Positions 46,398-56,567 of a stretch of 64,000 nt of DNA are shown here, one piece after another. The notes beneath the pieces were generated by a model, which did no database searches, was not told where the DNA came from, and saw nothing but the letters and a program-made list of their open reading frames with translations. The stretch comes from Chamaelirium japonicum (Eukaryota > Streptophyta > Magnoliopsida > Liliales > Melanthiaceae): positions 20,556,645 through 20,620,644 of the forward strand of contig OX393552.1 in NCBI GenBank assembly GCA_947650365.1. Reading direction: 5' to 3'. Both the position numbers and the translations under genes were made by a program. Each line of letters starts with the position of its first letter. The first letter of the stretch is position 1.

Positions 46398-48043
46398 TTA
46401 GGCATAGTACCTTTTGAGGTACTTGCCGTTGATAGGGCCGAGCGTAAGCCCTTCTGGCATGGTGAGAAGATATGCGCCATTGGAGTAGACCTCTTTGACA
46501 ACGTGCGGTCCATCCCACTTGGCGTCGAACTTCTTTCCTCCTCGATGCGAAAGGATGATGGGGCGTTTGACTGCGAGCACCAACTCTCCTTCTTGGAAGG
46601 ATCGAGGGTGAATCTTTTTATTGAAGGCTCGGGTTAGCCTGGCTTGGTAGCATTCCAGGCGTTGCTGGGCTTCGAGGCGCTTTTCATCTAGGGCTTCTAA
46701 TTCCGCTAGGCGAAGTTGAGTGTTGTTGCCGTTGACGAGGCCTTCCTGGATGGCTATCCTGAGTGACGGGATCTGGAGTTCAAGTGGGAGGACAGCTTCT
46801 ACTCCGTATACCAGCGAGTATGGAGTCGCCTGTGTTGGTGTGCGAAAAGAGGTACGATATGCCCACAGCGCTTCACCCATGCGTTCATGCCAGTCTTTCT
46901 TCGACTTTGAGACGACTTTCTCCAAAAGTTTGCAGAGTGTTTTGTTGAAAGCTTCAGCTAGGCCATTGGCAGAGGCGTTGTACATGGTTGAACACCTTTG
47001 CTTGATATCGAACTTGGCGCAAAATTGGCTGACAGCGGAGTTCTTGAATTGCTTCCCGTTGTCCGTAACGATATAGCGAGGGATGCCGTATCGGAAGATG
47101 ATGTCGTTTTGGATGAAGTTAATGACAGAGTGCCTGGTGACTTCTCGCAATGGTACTGCCTCAGCCCACTTGGAGAAGTAATCTGTTGCCGCTAGGATAT
47201 AAAGATGCTGCTTGGATGACTTGGGTAGCGGACCGACAATATCGAGTCCCCATCCATCGAAGGGCCATGATGCGATGGTTGGATGCAAAGGTTCCGGAGG
47301 CTGACGGATGTAGTCGCCATGCAGCTGGCAAGTGTAGCATCTTTTTGCAAACCCGAGGGAGTCCTTGATCATAGTGGGCCAGTAGTACCCCATCCGCCTG
47401 ATGCGGGGCAGCTTTGGCCCAGATTGATGTGAGCCACAGATCCCGGCATGGACTTCTTCTAGTGCTGTTTCCGCTTCTTCTTTCGCAAGACACCTCAGGA
47501 GCGCACCATCGTAGCTTCGACGGTACAACTCGTTGTTGAAGTGGAAGAATTTCAGAGATCGCCGGCGAATGTCGACCTTACGCTTTGGGTCTTCAGGAAG
47601 CTTTCCGTGGACAAGAAAGTCTATGAATGGCTGTCTCCAGTCTAGCTCGTCGGTCACGAAAACGTGTACTGCGTTGACTTGGTCTGGGATCCCCATAGGG
47701 AGGTCCTCTTCGGTGATTACCATCCTCTTACAGATAGGGATGATGAGTTGGCTTTTTTCTGGGAACGGAAGTGTAGCCGCTAAATTTGCAAGCGCATCAG
47801 CCTGCTGATTGAGGTTTCTGGGGACATGCTGGATTGAAGCATCTTTGAGTGTACCAAGGAGTTTCAGGGCTCGTATGTGCAATGGCACGAGATCTTCTTT
47901 GTTGACCTCGTATGCCCCCAATATTTGTTGGATGACGAGTTGAGAGTCGCCGAAAATTGTGAGCCCTTGAAGTTTCATATCATTGGCGAGTTCGAGGCCA
48001 ATGATCAGAGCTTGATATTCCGCCCTGTTGTTGGTGGCTCTGA
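46398..48043 (-). CDS. Tat pol 3' part: second RNase H end and integrase
   Basis: After the frameshift near 48,043 the minus-strand frame reads ATNNRAEYQALIIGLELA and GDSQLVIQQILGAYEV, then HVPRNLNQQADALANLA: the archaeal-type second RNase H of Tat elements. Integrase follows with the zinc-binding region (EVHAGICGSHQSG ... CYTCQLHG), core residues in DGWGLDIVGPLP, IVTDNGKQF and ASANGLAEAFNKT, and a C-terminal region with GELVLAVKRP and DAKWDGPHVVKEVYSNGAY. It ends with a TAA at 46,398-46,400. The catalytic D,D,E residues are all present. The open frame itself extends right to 48,206, but the part beyond the shift is out of register. Confidence 0.9.
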
Positions 48044-51000
48044 TAGTAGAAACGAGAAGGGAAGTACTTCGTCGTTTGGTGTGACGAATATAACTCCCGC
48101 TCCTGCTACATCTTGCCTGGCCGCACCGTCGAAGAACATTTTCCAAGAAGGGGCGATGTCGATGCAGAATACTTCTTCGTCTGGGAGATCTTCCGATAGT
48201 TCCCACTCTGCTGGAAGGGGGTATTCTGCTAGAAAGTCTACGAGAGCTTGACCCTTGACCGCTTTACGAGGGACAAAGGTGATGTCAAACTCAAGGAGGA
48301 GCAAAGCCCACTTGGCCAGACGTCCGGAGAGCACTGGTCTTGACATGATGTATTTGAGCGGATCGGCTTTTGAGATGAGCCTGATGGCGTGAGCTAACAT
48401 ATAGTGTCGCAGCTTTTTTGTAGCGAAGATGAGCGCCAGACAGACCTTCTCAATCGGGGAGTAGTTTAGTTCCGTGCCGATGAGAGTGCGGCTCAAATAG
48501 TAGCATGCTGTTTCCTTGCCTAGCTCGTTGTCTTGAGCCAGGAGTGCCCCCAAGGACTGCTCCTGGGCGCTGATGTAAAGGACCAATGGCTTTCCTTGAA
48601 CTGGTGCTGTCAGAACCGGGGGCTTGAGTAAGTAATCCCTGATGTTTTGGAGGGCTTCCTGACAAGCTTCATCCCACTTGAATGCTGCTCCTTTCTTCAT
48701 GAGGTGACTGAAGGGTGTGCATTTTCCAGCTAAGTTGGCGATGAACCTTCTGATATATGCTAGATGGCCTTGGAGACCTCGGAGGTCTCGCACGGTTTTC
48801 GGGATCGGCATATTGAGGATAGCATCTATCTTGGTTTGATCTATTTCGATACCTCGATGGCGTACGACAAAGCCGAGGAACTTTCCCGAGGAGACCCCAA
48901 ATGCGCATTTAAGCGGGTTCATGCGGAGTTGGTACCTTCGAAGTCGCTTGAAGATTAGCTCGAGGTCTTGAAGATGTGTGGACTTTTGTCTTGATTTTAC
49001 CACGAGGTCGTCGACGTAGCATTCTACATTCTGGTGAAGGATATCGTCGAAATTTTTTTGCATGGCTCGTTGGTAAGTGGCTCCTGCGTTCTTCAAGCCG
49101 AAAGGCATGACTTTGTAGCAGTAGATCCCTTTTGGCGTACGGAATGCCGTAAGCTCTTCGTCTTTGGGCGCCATCCGGATCTGGTTGTAGCCTGAGGATC
49201 CATCCATGAAGGTTAGTGTTTCATGGCCTGTTGTTGCATCCACCATTAGTTCTATGATTGGCAGTGGGAAGTCATCTTTGGGGCATGCATTGTTTAAGTC
49301 CCTGAAGTCCACGCATACTCTGATCTGGCCGTTCTTTTTCTTGACTGGGACCATGCTGGAGATCCACGTTGGATACTTAACTTCTCGGATAAAGCCGGCT
49401 TCAATGAGCTTGTTGACTTCGCCTTCTATTTGCGGTACCAGTTCCGGTCGGTAACGTCTTTGTCCTTGCTTGATGGCGCTAGCTCCGTGCTTGACAACAA
49501 GCTGGTGTACTGCGATCTTGGGGTCAAGTCCCGGCATTTCCTTGTAGGACCATGCGAAGACATCTCTGTATTCTTGGAGTAGCCTAATGTATACGGCCTC
49601 CTCTTCGGGAGTCAGGAGTGCACTTACGAATGTGGGTCGAGGATCCTCTTGCGTACCCAAGTTGATTTCCTTCAAATCGTCGACGGTAGATTGCCCCCCT
49701 TCTTCGAGGACCGGCGGTGTGTCTGGCAACTCGTCGTCCGAAGTAGAAGTGTCGTCGACCGAGGAGTTATCAATGGTGATATGATTAATAGAGACCAGAA
49801 TGATATCGGTGATGTCGCCAGTTTCGTAGAATGATAAGGGTGGGTGGGTGGGAATGATTTTCCTCACCTCAGTGGGTGGCTTTCCCAAACGGTCGAATAC
49901 TGACCTTCGTTTTGCTTGTCCGATTGGCCCAAGTCTTTTGAATACTGATATGGGATTTTGACTTGCCTGGTTTTTGACGCTCTTCTTTTGCTTTGGAGGT
50001 ACGGTGTGACGCCGAGCTCGATATCGTCTTCTTTTGGCGTCTTTTGTAGCGGGATGAAAGACATTGGTGGAGCGTGCATTGGAGGCTGACGATCCCTCTT
50101 CCGCTTCATCTACCAACTTTACCTCAATGTAGTTAGAGGTGAAGGTCTTCTCTCCTGTTATCTTGATGACCATCGGGGTTTGACGGGAGCCGATGCCTCG
50201 CCGATTTGGTGGGATCTGCTCGCCGCCCTGGAGTAAATGGGCTTGAGTCTTAGTCATCCCGTGTGGTATTGGAGCTGGCAGGAGCGTACTCATATGTGCA
50301 GCACTGCCTTCGTCGTAACCAGCTTTGAACAGCAGCTTGGCGGCATTTTGCCCCCAGCTTCCTTTTGGCTTGAATGTGGGTTGGCTGGATTCGAAGGGAT
50401 TGATGGGTTTTGGTGAACTTGAAGCTTGCCCCAGGCTGGGTAGTGGCAGTGTCATCTCTTGCAGAGTGATGACATTAGCTTCCGATAGCGGCCTGACCAT
50501 CCCTTTTGGCGAGGCAAAAGGTGGTGGTTCATCTTTGCGAAGCCACTGAGGTGTGAGGCGTAAGACTGTCGTAGCTTGGGCAGGTAATGGAGTGTGCTTC
50601 ATGGATCTTGGCTTAGAGCTGATGCGCATTCTTCGTCTCGGCGCTAGCACTTCTTTGACTTCGTGTATCGCCTTAGATGGTGGTACCGGTTTTGGAGTTG
50701 GCGGAGCTTCATCCTGCTCCATACTTTTAGCTTTCTGAGTTCGAGGAGTTTTAGCTGGAAGGACTTCTGCAACAAGGTCCTTTGCTTGGTAAAATTTGGC
50801 ATCGGCGAGGTGCGCTTCAGCCTCATTGAATGGCTTGTTGTCTGCAACAATGCACTTTTCCAGACCTTCCTCGTAGTACTTGAGGCATTGGTGCCAGGTA
50901 GACACTACGACACCGTTTTCGTGCAGCCACGGTCTTCCCAGCAAAAGGTGATATGATGTTTGACAGTCAATGACGTGGAAAAGAACCATCGTGTCAAGCT

Positions 51001-54000
51001 GACTGATAGAGAGTTTTAGACGAATGATCCCTATGGTGGACTGTCCTCCTTGGTTGAACCCTTGAATGACCAGCTGGCTTTGTGAGAGCTGTTCGGTGGT
51101 GATGCCGAGCTGACGCATTGTTTGGATAGGCATGATGTTGACGGCGGAGCCGCAATCCAACAGGATTCGGTTTACCGGCTTCTCATTGATGTATCCCGAG
51201 ACGTAGACAGGTCGATTGTGCAGTCGTGTTCCGAGCTGCAGATCTTCGTCTGAGAAGGTTATTGCTGCGTTACATGAGACAATAGTTTCGTCCTTTTCGG
51301 CGTTTTTCCTCGTTCTTTTGTAGCTGTCTGGGTCTGTCAAAGCCTCGGCCATTGCTAGGCGAGCTTTCTCTGGGAGGTGTAGTGCTTCTATGAGTGGCAA
51401 GTGCATGATTGCCTCATCGTAAGCAGCAGTACTGTCTTCGTCGGAATCGTCCTCCTCGTTGTCGGTGTTGCTTTCTTTGGAAGGTTTGATCCTATCTTCT
51501 TCTTCCGGCGCTATATAAATCTCAACCATGCAACAGGAGGCTTCGTGCTGCTGATTAGCTGGGAGGAAGTAATCGGGGAAGAACTCTTGCAATGTTGTCG
51601 GTTCTGGAGGGTTTTGCAGGAGGAGATCATCAGGATCTGCTGGCGGTTCTTTGAATGCCTTCCTTCCTGGAGCTTTGCTTTTCTTTTTGTAAGTTCTTCG
51701 TTCCGGAAGCTTTCTTGTTACCCGATCGAACTTGTGACTTCTTGGCGTCCATGGCCTTCGTCTGCGAGGCAACACGACCCCTGCATCTTCATCAGTGGAT
51801 TCTTCGTTACCAAGGTGAAGCTCTGGAGTGGGAGTGGTAGGTCCTTCATGGGTCGGGGAGACCTGCTCCTCTGGGGATCTTGGTGGTTCGCCTTCTGACT
51901 CCCAGCCGGTGGGCTTGATTTCTTCTATTGAGACAGATGAAGGTTTGGAATAGAGGACGTAGTAGTCGAATTTACCTGAAGGCTGGCCTAACAGACCGAC
52001 CTCTGGGTCTCCTTGCTCGTACCTTGTCCGGAGATTTGTAGGTTCTCCATGAGTTGGGGAGCCTTGCTCCTCTGGGGACCTTGGTGGTTCGCCTTCTGAC
52101 TCCCAGCCGGTGGGCTCGATTTCTTCTATTGAGACAGGCGAAGGCCTGGAGTAGAGGACGTAGTAGTCGAATTTACCTGAAGGCTGGCCTAACAGACCGA
52201 CCTCCGGGTCTCCTTGCTCGTACCTTGTCTGGAGATTCCGTTGGGACATAGCTTTGTTTGAGAGAGACGTCGATGTAGGCGACGGTTGCCCCCAGGGTAG
52301 TGACGTTTCTTTCTCAGCGAGCTTAGGAGCGTACTGCTGTCGTCTTGAGATCTTCCGTTGTGGAGCTAACTTCGCAATTGGCCTTTGGCGATTGATGCGC
52401 AACTTGGGCCTTCTCTGGTGGGTAGCAACGAGTACCGGTTGAAACGAACCAAAGGTGATGGATGTCATGTTTGCCGTTGCAACGTCGCTGGAGTCAATCT
52501 CGATTTTTCCTTGCTTTGCGAGTGCCATGATCTTCTCTTTGAAGACGAAACACTTCTCAATAGGATGGCTGACCAGCCGGTGGTATTTGCAGAAGAGCGG
52601 ATCGTTGACCCGATGCATCTGTTCGGGCCTTTTTGAAGGAGGAAGCTCGATCATCTTTTCTTGTAGCATTTGATCGAACATTGAGGAGACTTCTGAGTCT
52701 GGAAAGGGATACTCTTTGGCCTCAAGTTCTTCTAGAGTCATCTTCGACTGTCTTTGAGATGGAGGCGGTGGTATGGCAGCTCCCTTTTCTTGATCTGACT
52801 TACCGCTGATTTTGAGTGGCTTGGAGGCCGAGGCGATGTCGGCGACATTAACTTGCTTTGATTTGGGTGCCGGCGGTTTGTCTTTCTTTTCCACCTTCAG
52901 GAAGTCTTTGGTCTTTGAGTCCCCGCGATTTGCTAAGCTGAGCTCCATGTCATGGGCTCGAGTTGCAAGTTCTTCGAAGGACCGAGGCTTGATCCCCTTG
53001 AGGATGTAGAGTAAGCCCCAGTGCATGCCTTGGGTGCACATCTCGATAGCCGAGTCTTCCGACAAACGGTCTCGTGAATTCAGGGCGAGATTCCTCCATC
53101 GATCGATGTAGTCGATTACTGATTCGTCCTTCCTTTGCTTGACGGCAGTAAGCTCGGTCATGCTAACGATGCGCCGAGTACTGTAGAAGCGGTTAAGGAA
53201 TTCTCTTTCCATTTGATCCCAACTGTCAATGGATCCTGGAGGAAGATCAACATACCAGTCAAAAGCATTACCTTTGAGTGTGCGAACGAACTGCTTCACC
53301 ATCTCGTCGCCGTATGTGCCGGCGTTATTGCAAGTTTCGACGAAGTGGGCAATGTGTTGCCTTGGGTTCCCCTTTCCATCGAAGTGTTGGAACTTTGGTG
53401 GCTGGAACCCGGTAGGGAAGCGCAGCTGCTGGATCCTTGTAGTGTAAGGCTTCGAATATGCTGCCGTGATCGGAGGTAGACTACCGCCGTGGGAACGCAT
53501 CATGTCAGCCACTAGTGCTTGTATTTGCTGGGCATTCATTGTTGCTGCCACTGAAGGTTGCGCGGCTATCGAGACCGGCACGGGAGCCGAGGAAAGTGCA
53601 GGAGTAATTGCTAGTGTTGCCGGGCCAACTTCTGCCAGAGCAGGAGTTGGAGACGGGGCTGAAGCAGCTACTGGAGAAGCAGGAGGTTGACTGAATGTTG
53701 CGACATCCCTGGCACTCAGTCTCTGAAGCAAGGTGTTGATGTGACGATCTTTCTCTTCTATTAGTCGGGTGAGCTGAGCCATGTGTTCACCCATTTGCAT
53801 GACTTGGAGCTGGAGAGCGGACGGAGGATGGTGTCGCAGGACGTCTCGATGTTGCACGCCCGCACCCTCGCCATCGTCGTCGGAGACGTAGTTACGCTGA
53901 CTTGCTTCTGCTTGATGACAGATGTTTGCCCCCGGCAAGGGAGGTGCAAAGTCCGCTGGAGAACCCGAACGGGTTCGGGGTTGGGGCTGGTCCTCCCCAA

Positions 54001-54256
54001 ATTTCTGGACAGATGTTCTAGGATTGAGGCTTGTTTCTTCATGCACCAAGGCCTCATTGGTGATTTGGCGAGCACCTTCAACAGCAGTTTCTGGCATGAA
54101 GAAGTCCGCAAGAGTTTGAGTACGCCGAGTGTAAACGCGTACTACCGGGGGAATGTCATCCACCGGGTTTTCTGGATCGCCGTGTTGGAGTAGTGGAGAC
54201 TCGGCGATAGGTGAGAGGCTTGTTGGAGCAAATATATCGTCGTTCGTTCCGGCCAT
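48005..54256 (-). CDS. Tat gag-pol: gag, protease, RT, RNase H
   Basis: One unbroken 2,083-codon frame on the minus strand starts at the ATG at 54,256. In order: a charged N-terminus with a probable coiled coil (about residues 145-182), gag (about 270-445; GNAFDWYVDLPPGS, YIDRWRNLALNSRDRLSE), a linker ending in KYHRLVSHPIEKCFVFK, a 67-residue exact-period tandem duplication (about 673-806), protease RILLDCGSAVNIMP (about 1,034), reverse transcriptase with VCVDFRDLNNACPKDD and YVDDLVVKS (about 1,747), a first RNase H (LYISAQEQSLGALLAQ, about 1,890) and the start of the second, MFFDGAARQDVAGAG (about 2,044). It runs out of frame into GRNIKL and stops at 48,005. The protease has Asp-Cys-Gly where Asp-Thr/Ser-Gly is usual. 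Otherwise it looks competent. Confidence 0.93.
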   Translation of the reverse strand: MAGTNDDIFAPTSLSPIAESPLLQHGDPENPVDDIPPVVRVYTRRTQTLADFFMPETAVEGARQITNEALVHEETSLNPRTSVQKFGEDQPQPRTRSGSPADFAPPLPGANICHQAEASQRNYVSDDDGEGAGVQHRDVLRHHPPSALQLQVMQMGEHMAQLTRLIEEKDRHINTLLQRLSARDVATFSQPPASPVAASAPSPTPALAEVGPATLAITPALSSAPVPVSIAAQPSVAATMNAQQIQALVADMMRSHGGSLPPITAAYSKPYTTRIQQLRFPTGFQPPKFQHFDGKGNPRQHIAHFVETCNNAGTYGDEMVKQFVRTLKGNAFDWYVDLPPGSIDSWDQMEREFLNRFYSTRRIVSMTELTAVKQRKDESVIDYIDRWRNLALNSRDRLSEDSAIEMCTQGMHWGLLYILKGIKPRSFEELATRAHDMELSLANRGDSKTKDFLKVEKKDKPPAPKSKQVNVADIASASKPLKISGKSDQEKGAAIPPPPSQRQSKMTLEELEAKEYPFPDSEVSSMFDQMLQEKMIELPPSKRPEQMHRVNDPLFCKYHRLVSHPIEKCFVFKEKIMALAKQGKIEIDSSDVATANMTSITFGSFQPVLVATHQRRPKLRINRQRPIAKLAPQRKISRRQQYAPKLAEKETSLPWGQPSPTSTSLSNKAMSQRNLQTRYEQGDPEVGLLGQPSGKFDYYVLYSRPSPVSIEEIEPTGWESEGEPPRSPEEQGSPTHGEPTNLRTRYEQGDPEVGLLGQPSGKFDYYVLYSKPSSVSIEEIKPTGWESEGEPPRSPEEQVSPTHEGPTTPTPELHLGNEESTDEDAGVVLPRRRRPWTPRSHKFDRVTRKLPERRTYKKKSKAPGRKAFKEPPADPDDLLLQNPPEPTTLQEFFPDYFLPANQQHEASCCMVEIYIAPEEEDRIKPSKESNTDNEEDDSDEDSTAAYDEAIMHLPLIEALHLPEKARLAMAEALTDPDSYKRTRKNAEKDETIVSCNAAITFSDEDLQLGTRLHNRPVYVSGYINEKPVNRILLDCGSAVNIMPIQTMRQLGITTEQLSQSQLVIQGFNQGGQSTIGIIRLKLSISQLDTMVLFHVIDCQTSYHLLLGRPWLHENGVVVSTWHQCLKYYEEGLEKCIVADNKPFNEAEAHLADAKFYQAKDLVAEVLPAKTPRTQKAKSMEQDEAPPTPKPVPPSKAIHEVKEVLAPRRRMRISSKPRSMKHTPLPAQATTVLRLTPQWLRKDEPPPFASPKGMVRPLSEANVITLQEMTLPLPSLGQASSSPKPINPFESSQPTFKPKGSWGQNAAKLLFKAGYDEGSAAHMSTLLPAPIPHGMTKTQAHLLQGGEQIPPNRRGIGSRQTPMVIKITGEKTFTSNYIEVKLVDEAEEGSSASNARSTNVFHPATKDAKRRRYRARRHTVPPKQKKSVKNQASQNPISVFKRLGPIGQAKRRSVFDRLGKPPTEVRKIIPTHPPLSFYETGDITDIILVSINHITIDNSSVDDTSTSDDELPDTPPVLEEGGQSTVDDLKEINLGTQEDPRPTFVSALLTPEEEAVYIRLLQEYRDVFAWSYKEMPGLDPKIAVHQLVVKHGASAIKQGQRRYRPELVPQIEGEVNKLIEAGFIREVKYPTWISSMVPVKKKNGQIRVCVDFRDLNNACPKDDFPLPIIELMVDATTGHETLTFMDGSSGYNQIRMAPKDEELTAFRTPKGIYCYKVMPFGLKNAGATYQRAMQKNFDDILHQNVECYVDDLVVKSRQKSTHLQDLELIFKRLRRYQLRMNPLKCAFGVSSGKFLGFVVRHRGIEIDQTKIDAILNMPIPKTVRDLRGLQGHLAYIRRFIANLAGKCTPFSHLMKKGAAFKWDEACQEALQNIRDYLLKPPVLTAPVQGKPLVLYISAQEQSLGALLAQDNELGKETACYYLSRTLIGTELNYSPIEKVCLALIFATKKLRHYMLAHAIRLISKADPLKYIMSRPVLSGRLAKWALLLLEFDITFVPRKAVKGQALVDFLAEYPLPAEWELSEDLPDEEVFCIDIAPSWKMFFDGAARQDVAGAGVIFVTPNDEVLPFSFLLSEPPTTGRNIKL
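51840..52240 (-). repeat. 201-bp tandem duplication within gag-pol
   Basis: Two adjacent copies with a 201-bp period (67 codons) encode TRYEQGDPEVGLLGQPSGKF, DYYVLYS, PTGWESEGEPPRSPEEQ and similar text. The copies differ at a few residues. The frame is kept, so the linker is simply longer. Confidence 0.93.
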
Positions 54257-54306
54257 GGCGAACTTGAAGCAACTCCTTCAAACGTACGGATGAAAGGAGA
54301 GGATGT

Positions 54307-54326
54307 CCCACCGGGCGTGCCAGAAA
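54307..54326 (-). other. Tat primer binding site
   Basis: On the minus strand, TGGCACGCCCGGTGGGAC begins a few bases (GATTTC) after the 5' LTR end ...CGACCACA. It is clearly not the tRNA-Met type; the matching tRNA was not identified. Confidence 0.75.
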
Positions 54327-54328
54327 TC

Positions 54329-56562
54329 TGTGGTCGCGGAAAAAGATTCGGGTCGTCTTTATTGCGGATCACACGAGATTACAAATTTTCTTTGATCAGG
54401 AGATTGTGGGATAGATCCTCTGGAGGGTCCCTTTGATCCGCGTCTCCACGTGGTATTCGTGCGAGAGCTCTGAAGGGGTTGCCCAGGACAGAGGTCTTTA
54501 TAGGGTGAGGGTTTTTGAGAGGCTAAGGAGTTTCCGCCGTTGATTTTGTCCCGTCTGTGCTTCGCGCTTTCTCGGCTAGGGAGGCTTTGGGCTTCGTTCC
54601 TCGGTCTTCGTGTCTTCCTCGATCCTTGCTCGACCTCGGCGTCCTTGATCGTCGGTTCGCGGCGTCGATCGTGTTTTTGGCGTCAGCTTTGGCTTTAGCT
54701 TTCGGCTTTGGCGTAGCTTTGGCGTGGCTCTGGCTTTTGCTTTGCTTTGGCGCTTGCGCTTGAACGTAGACGGGTAGAGACTTGCGATGCTTTAGTTCTT
54801 CCGGACTTCGCGTCGTATCGGCTAGAACGTGCGGTGCTTTGCTCGTGACCGTCGTAGTTGCTTGGCTTTGGCACGTGCGTTGCTTTAGCGTGGGCTTTAC
54901 CGGTGCGTTTGCTTTGGCTTCTTGCGTCGGCTTTGACTTTCGCTTCGACTCGATCTTCTTCTCGAACGACTGGCGTTACCTCTTCAAGGCTTCTTTACTC
55001 TTCCGGCTTCCTCGACGGTTGTGGCGTCGGTTTTGGCTTTAGCACCGATGCTTGTGCGACGGTTGTGGCGTCGACTTTCGTTGATGAAGACGGCGGGTGT
55101 AGCACCGATCTTCGTGTGACGGTTATAGCGTCGGCTTTTGTTGATGAAGACGGTGGGTGTGGCACCGGCTTTAGCACGACGGTTGTAGCGTCGGCTTTTG
55201 GTTGACGAAGGCGGCAGGGGTAGCACCGGCTTCAGGCCTTCTTCTCCCGGCTTTCTTCTTCGTGCGAGGAGTCGATGCCTTGATTGAAGACGACGAGTGT
55301 TGTCGGCTTCGATCTTCTTCTCCGGCCTTTGCTTATGGCGTCTTCGGAGCTGATGAAGATCGTTGGAGCAATCGGGTGATGACGGCTCCGGGTCTTCTTC
55401 TCCACGCTTTCTTCTTCGTGCGAGGAGTCGAAGCTTTGATCTCCGAGTGCAAGGTCTTCACGTTGATGAGGACTTGAAGGGCCAAGGACTCCCGTAGGAT
55501 ATGCTTGCCGTGCCTCGTGAAGCCTTCGGTCTTCGAGCGTTGGAGCTTCTCTTGCGAAGCTCTTTCGTCTTCGGCTTTCGGACCCTGGATGCCTTCCCCG
55601 ACCCCTTCTATTTATAGGCAAAGGGGGGCGGTTGGGGGAGATATTGCTGAAATCTTTTTGTTTCCTCCAATATCTCCCCTCATAACCATCGAGATGTTGT
55701 TCCCTTATTTGGGGAAACAAACCCGATTTCCTCCTTTTTAGTTGGAGTGGTTATGGGCTAGATGTGACTCGATCTTTTAAAAATCGAGTTGTTATTTTTG
55801 TTGCACTTTTGGATCGGATGGCGACACAACGTCATCTTGTCCGTTGGATCGAGGGATCGTCGCGGATCTACGGTTGTGTAGACGTCCACGCCACCTCCCC
55901 CCGCATCAAGGCGGTTTTGACTTTTTCTTTTCTTTTCCTTTTCTTTTCTTTTTCTTTTCTTTTTTCTTTTTTCTTTTTTTTCTTTTTCTTTTCCTTTATG
56001 GCCGGCCCCACCTCTCCATGAGGAAGGGGGCACGGTTTTCAAGAAGGGGGGGCCGGTGGGCCCCCCTCTTTGTGTCCGAGTTGCGGGTCCGGTGGGACCC
56101 GTTTGCTTTGGGTCGGGCCATGGCGCGCAAATTGAGTTCGCACGTGGGCCGAGTTCGCACGCGGGCCGTTGTGCGCGGCCGAGTTTCGCATACGGGCCGT
56201 TGTGTGCGGGCCGAGTTTCGCATGCGGGCCGTTGTGTGCGGGCCGGGTTTCGCATACGGGCCGTTGTGTGCGGGCCGAGTTTCGCATGCGGGCCGTTGTG
56301 TGCGGGCCGAGTTTCGCATACGGGCCGTTGTGTGCGGGCCTAAGTTGCATGAGCGAGTCGGGTTCGACCCGAAGGCCGTTGGGTGCGGGCCCAAGTTTCG
56401 CATGCGGGCCGTTGTGTGCGGGCCCAGTTTCGCATGCGGGCCGTTGTGTGCGGGCCCATTTTTTTTTGTAAAAATCGGGTTTGACCCGAAGGCCGTCGGG
56501 TGCGGGCTTATTTTTTTGTGTAAAAATCGGGTTCGACCCGTGGGCTAATTTCGATGCCCACA
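54329..56562 (-). repeat. Tat element 5' LTR
   Basis: 2,234 bp, collinear with the 3' LTR. Differences seen include a 10-bp deletion near 55,040 and isolated C/T and G/A changes. It holds the same tandem blocks (55,043-55,200; 56,133-56,457) and pyrimidine tract (55,919-55,998). Confidence 0.95.
55608..55618 (-). promoter_or_regulatory. TATA box in Tat 5' LTR (genomic promoter)
   Basis: GCCTATAAATAGAAGGGG on the minus strand, placed to start the element's genomic RNA about 30 bp further left. Confidence 0.75.
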
Positions 56563-56567
56563 CATGC
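56563..56567. other. Right target duplication of Tat element (CATGC)
   Basis: Exact copy of 41,057-41,061. Without the Tat element the sequence would read ...GTGTTACATGCATTATTAG, that is, the Tekay LTR end, then the Tekay target duplication, then satellite. Confidence 0.92.

Larger units (their letters stand above)
41062..56562 (-). mobile_element. Tat-lineage Ty3/gypsy retrotransposon, nearly intact
   Basis: This 15.5-kb element on the minus strand has a 5' LTR (54,329-56,562), a primer site, a gag-pol ORF, a frame-shifted second RNase H plus integrase ORF, an antisense plus-strand ORF, and a 3' LTR (41,062-43,308). Its 5-bp target duplication CATGC is perfect. LTRs differ by roughly a dozen substitutions, almost all transitions, and a few indels in 2.24 kb, so it is young. 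Two RNase H domains and an antisense extra ORF between pol and the 3' LTR are marks of the Tat/Ogre clade. It is nested exactly on the border of the Tekay element. Confidence 0.93.
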
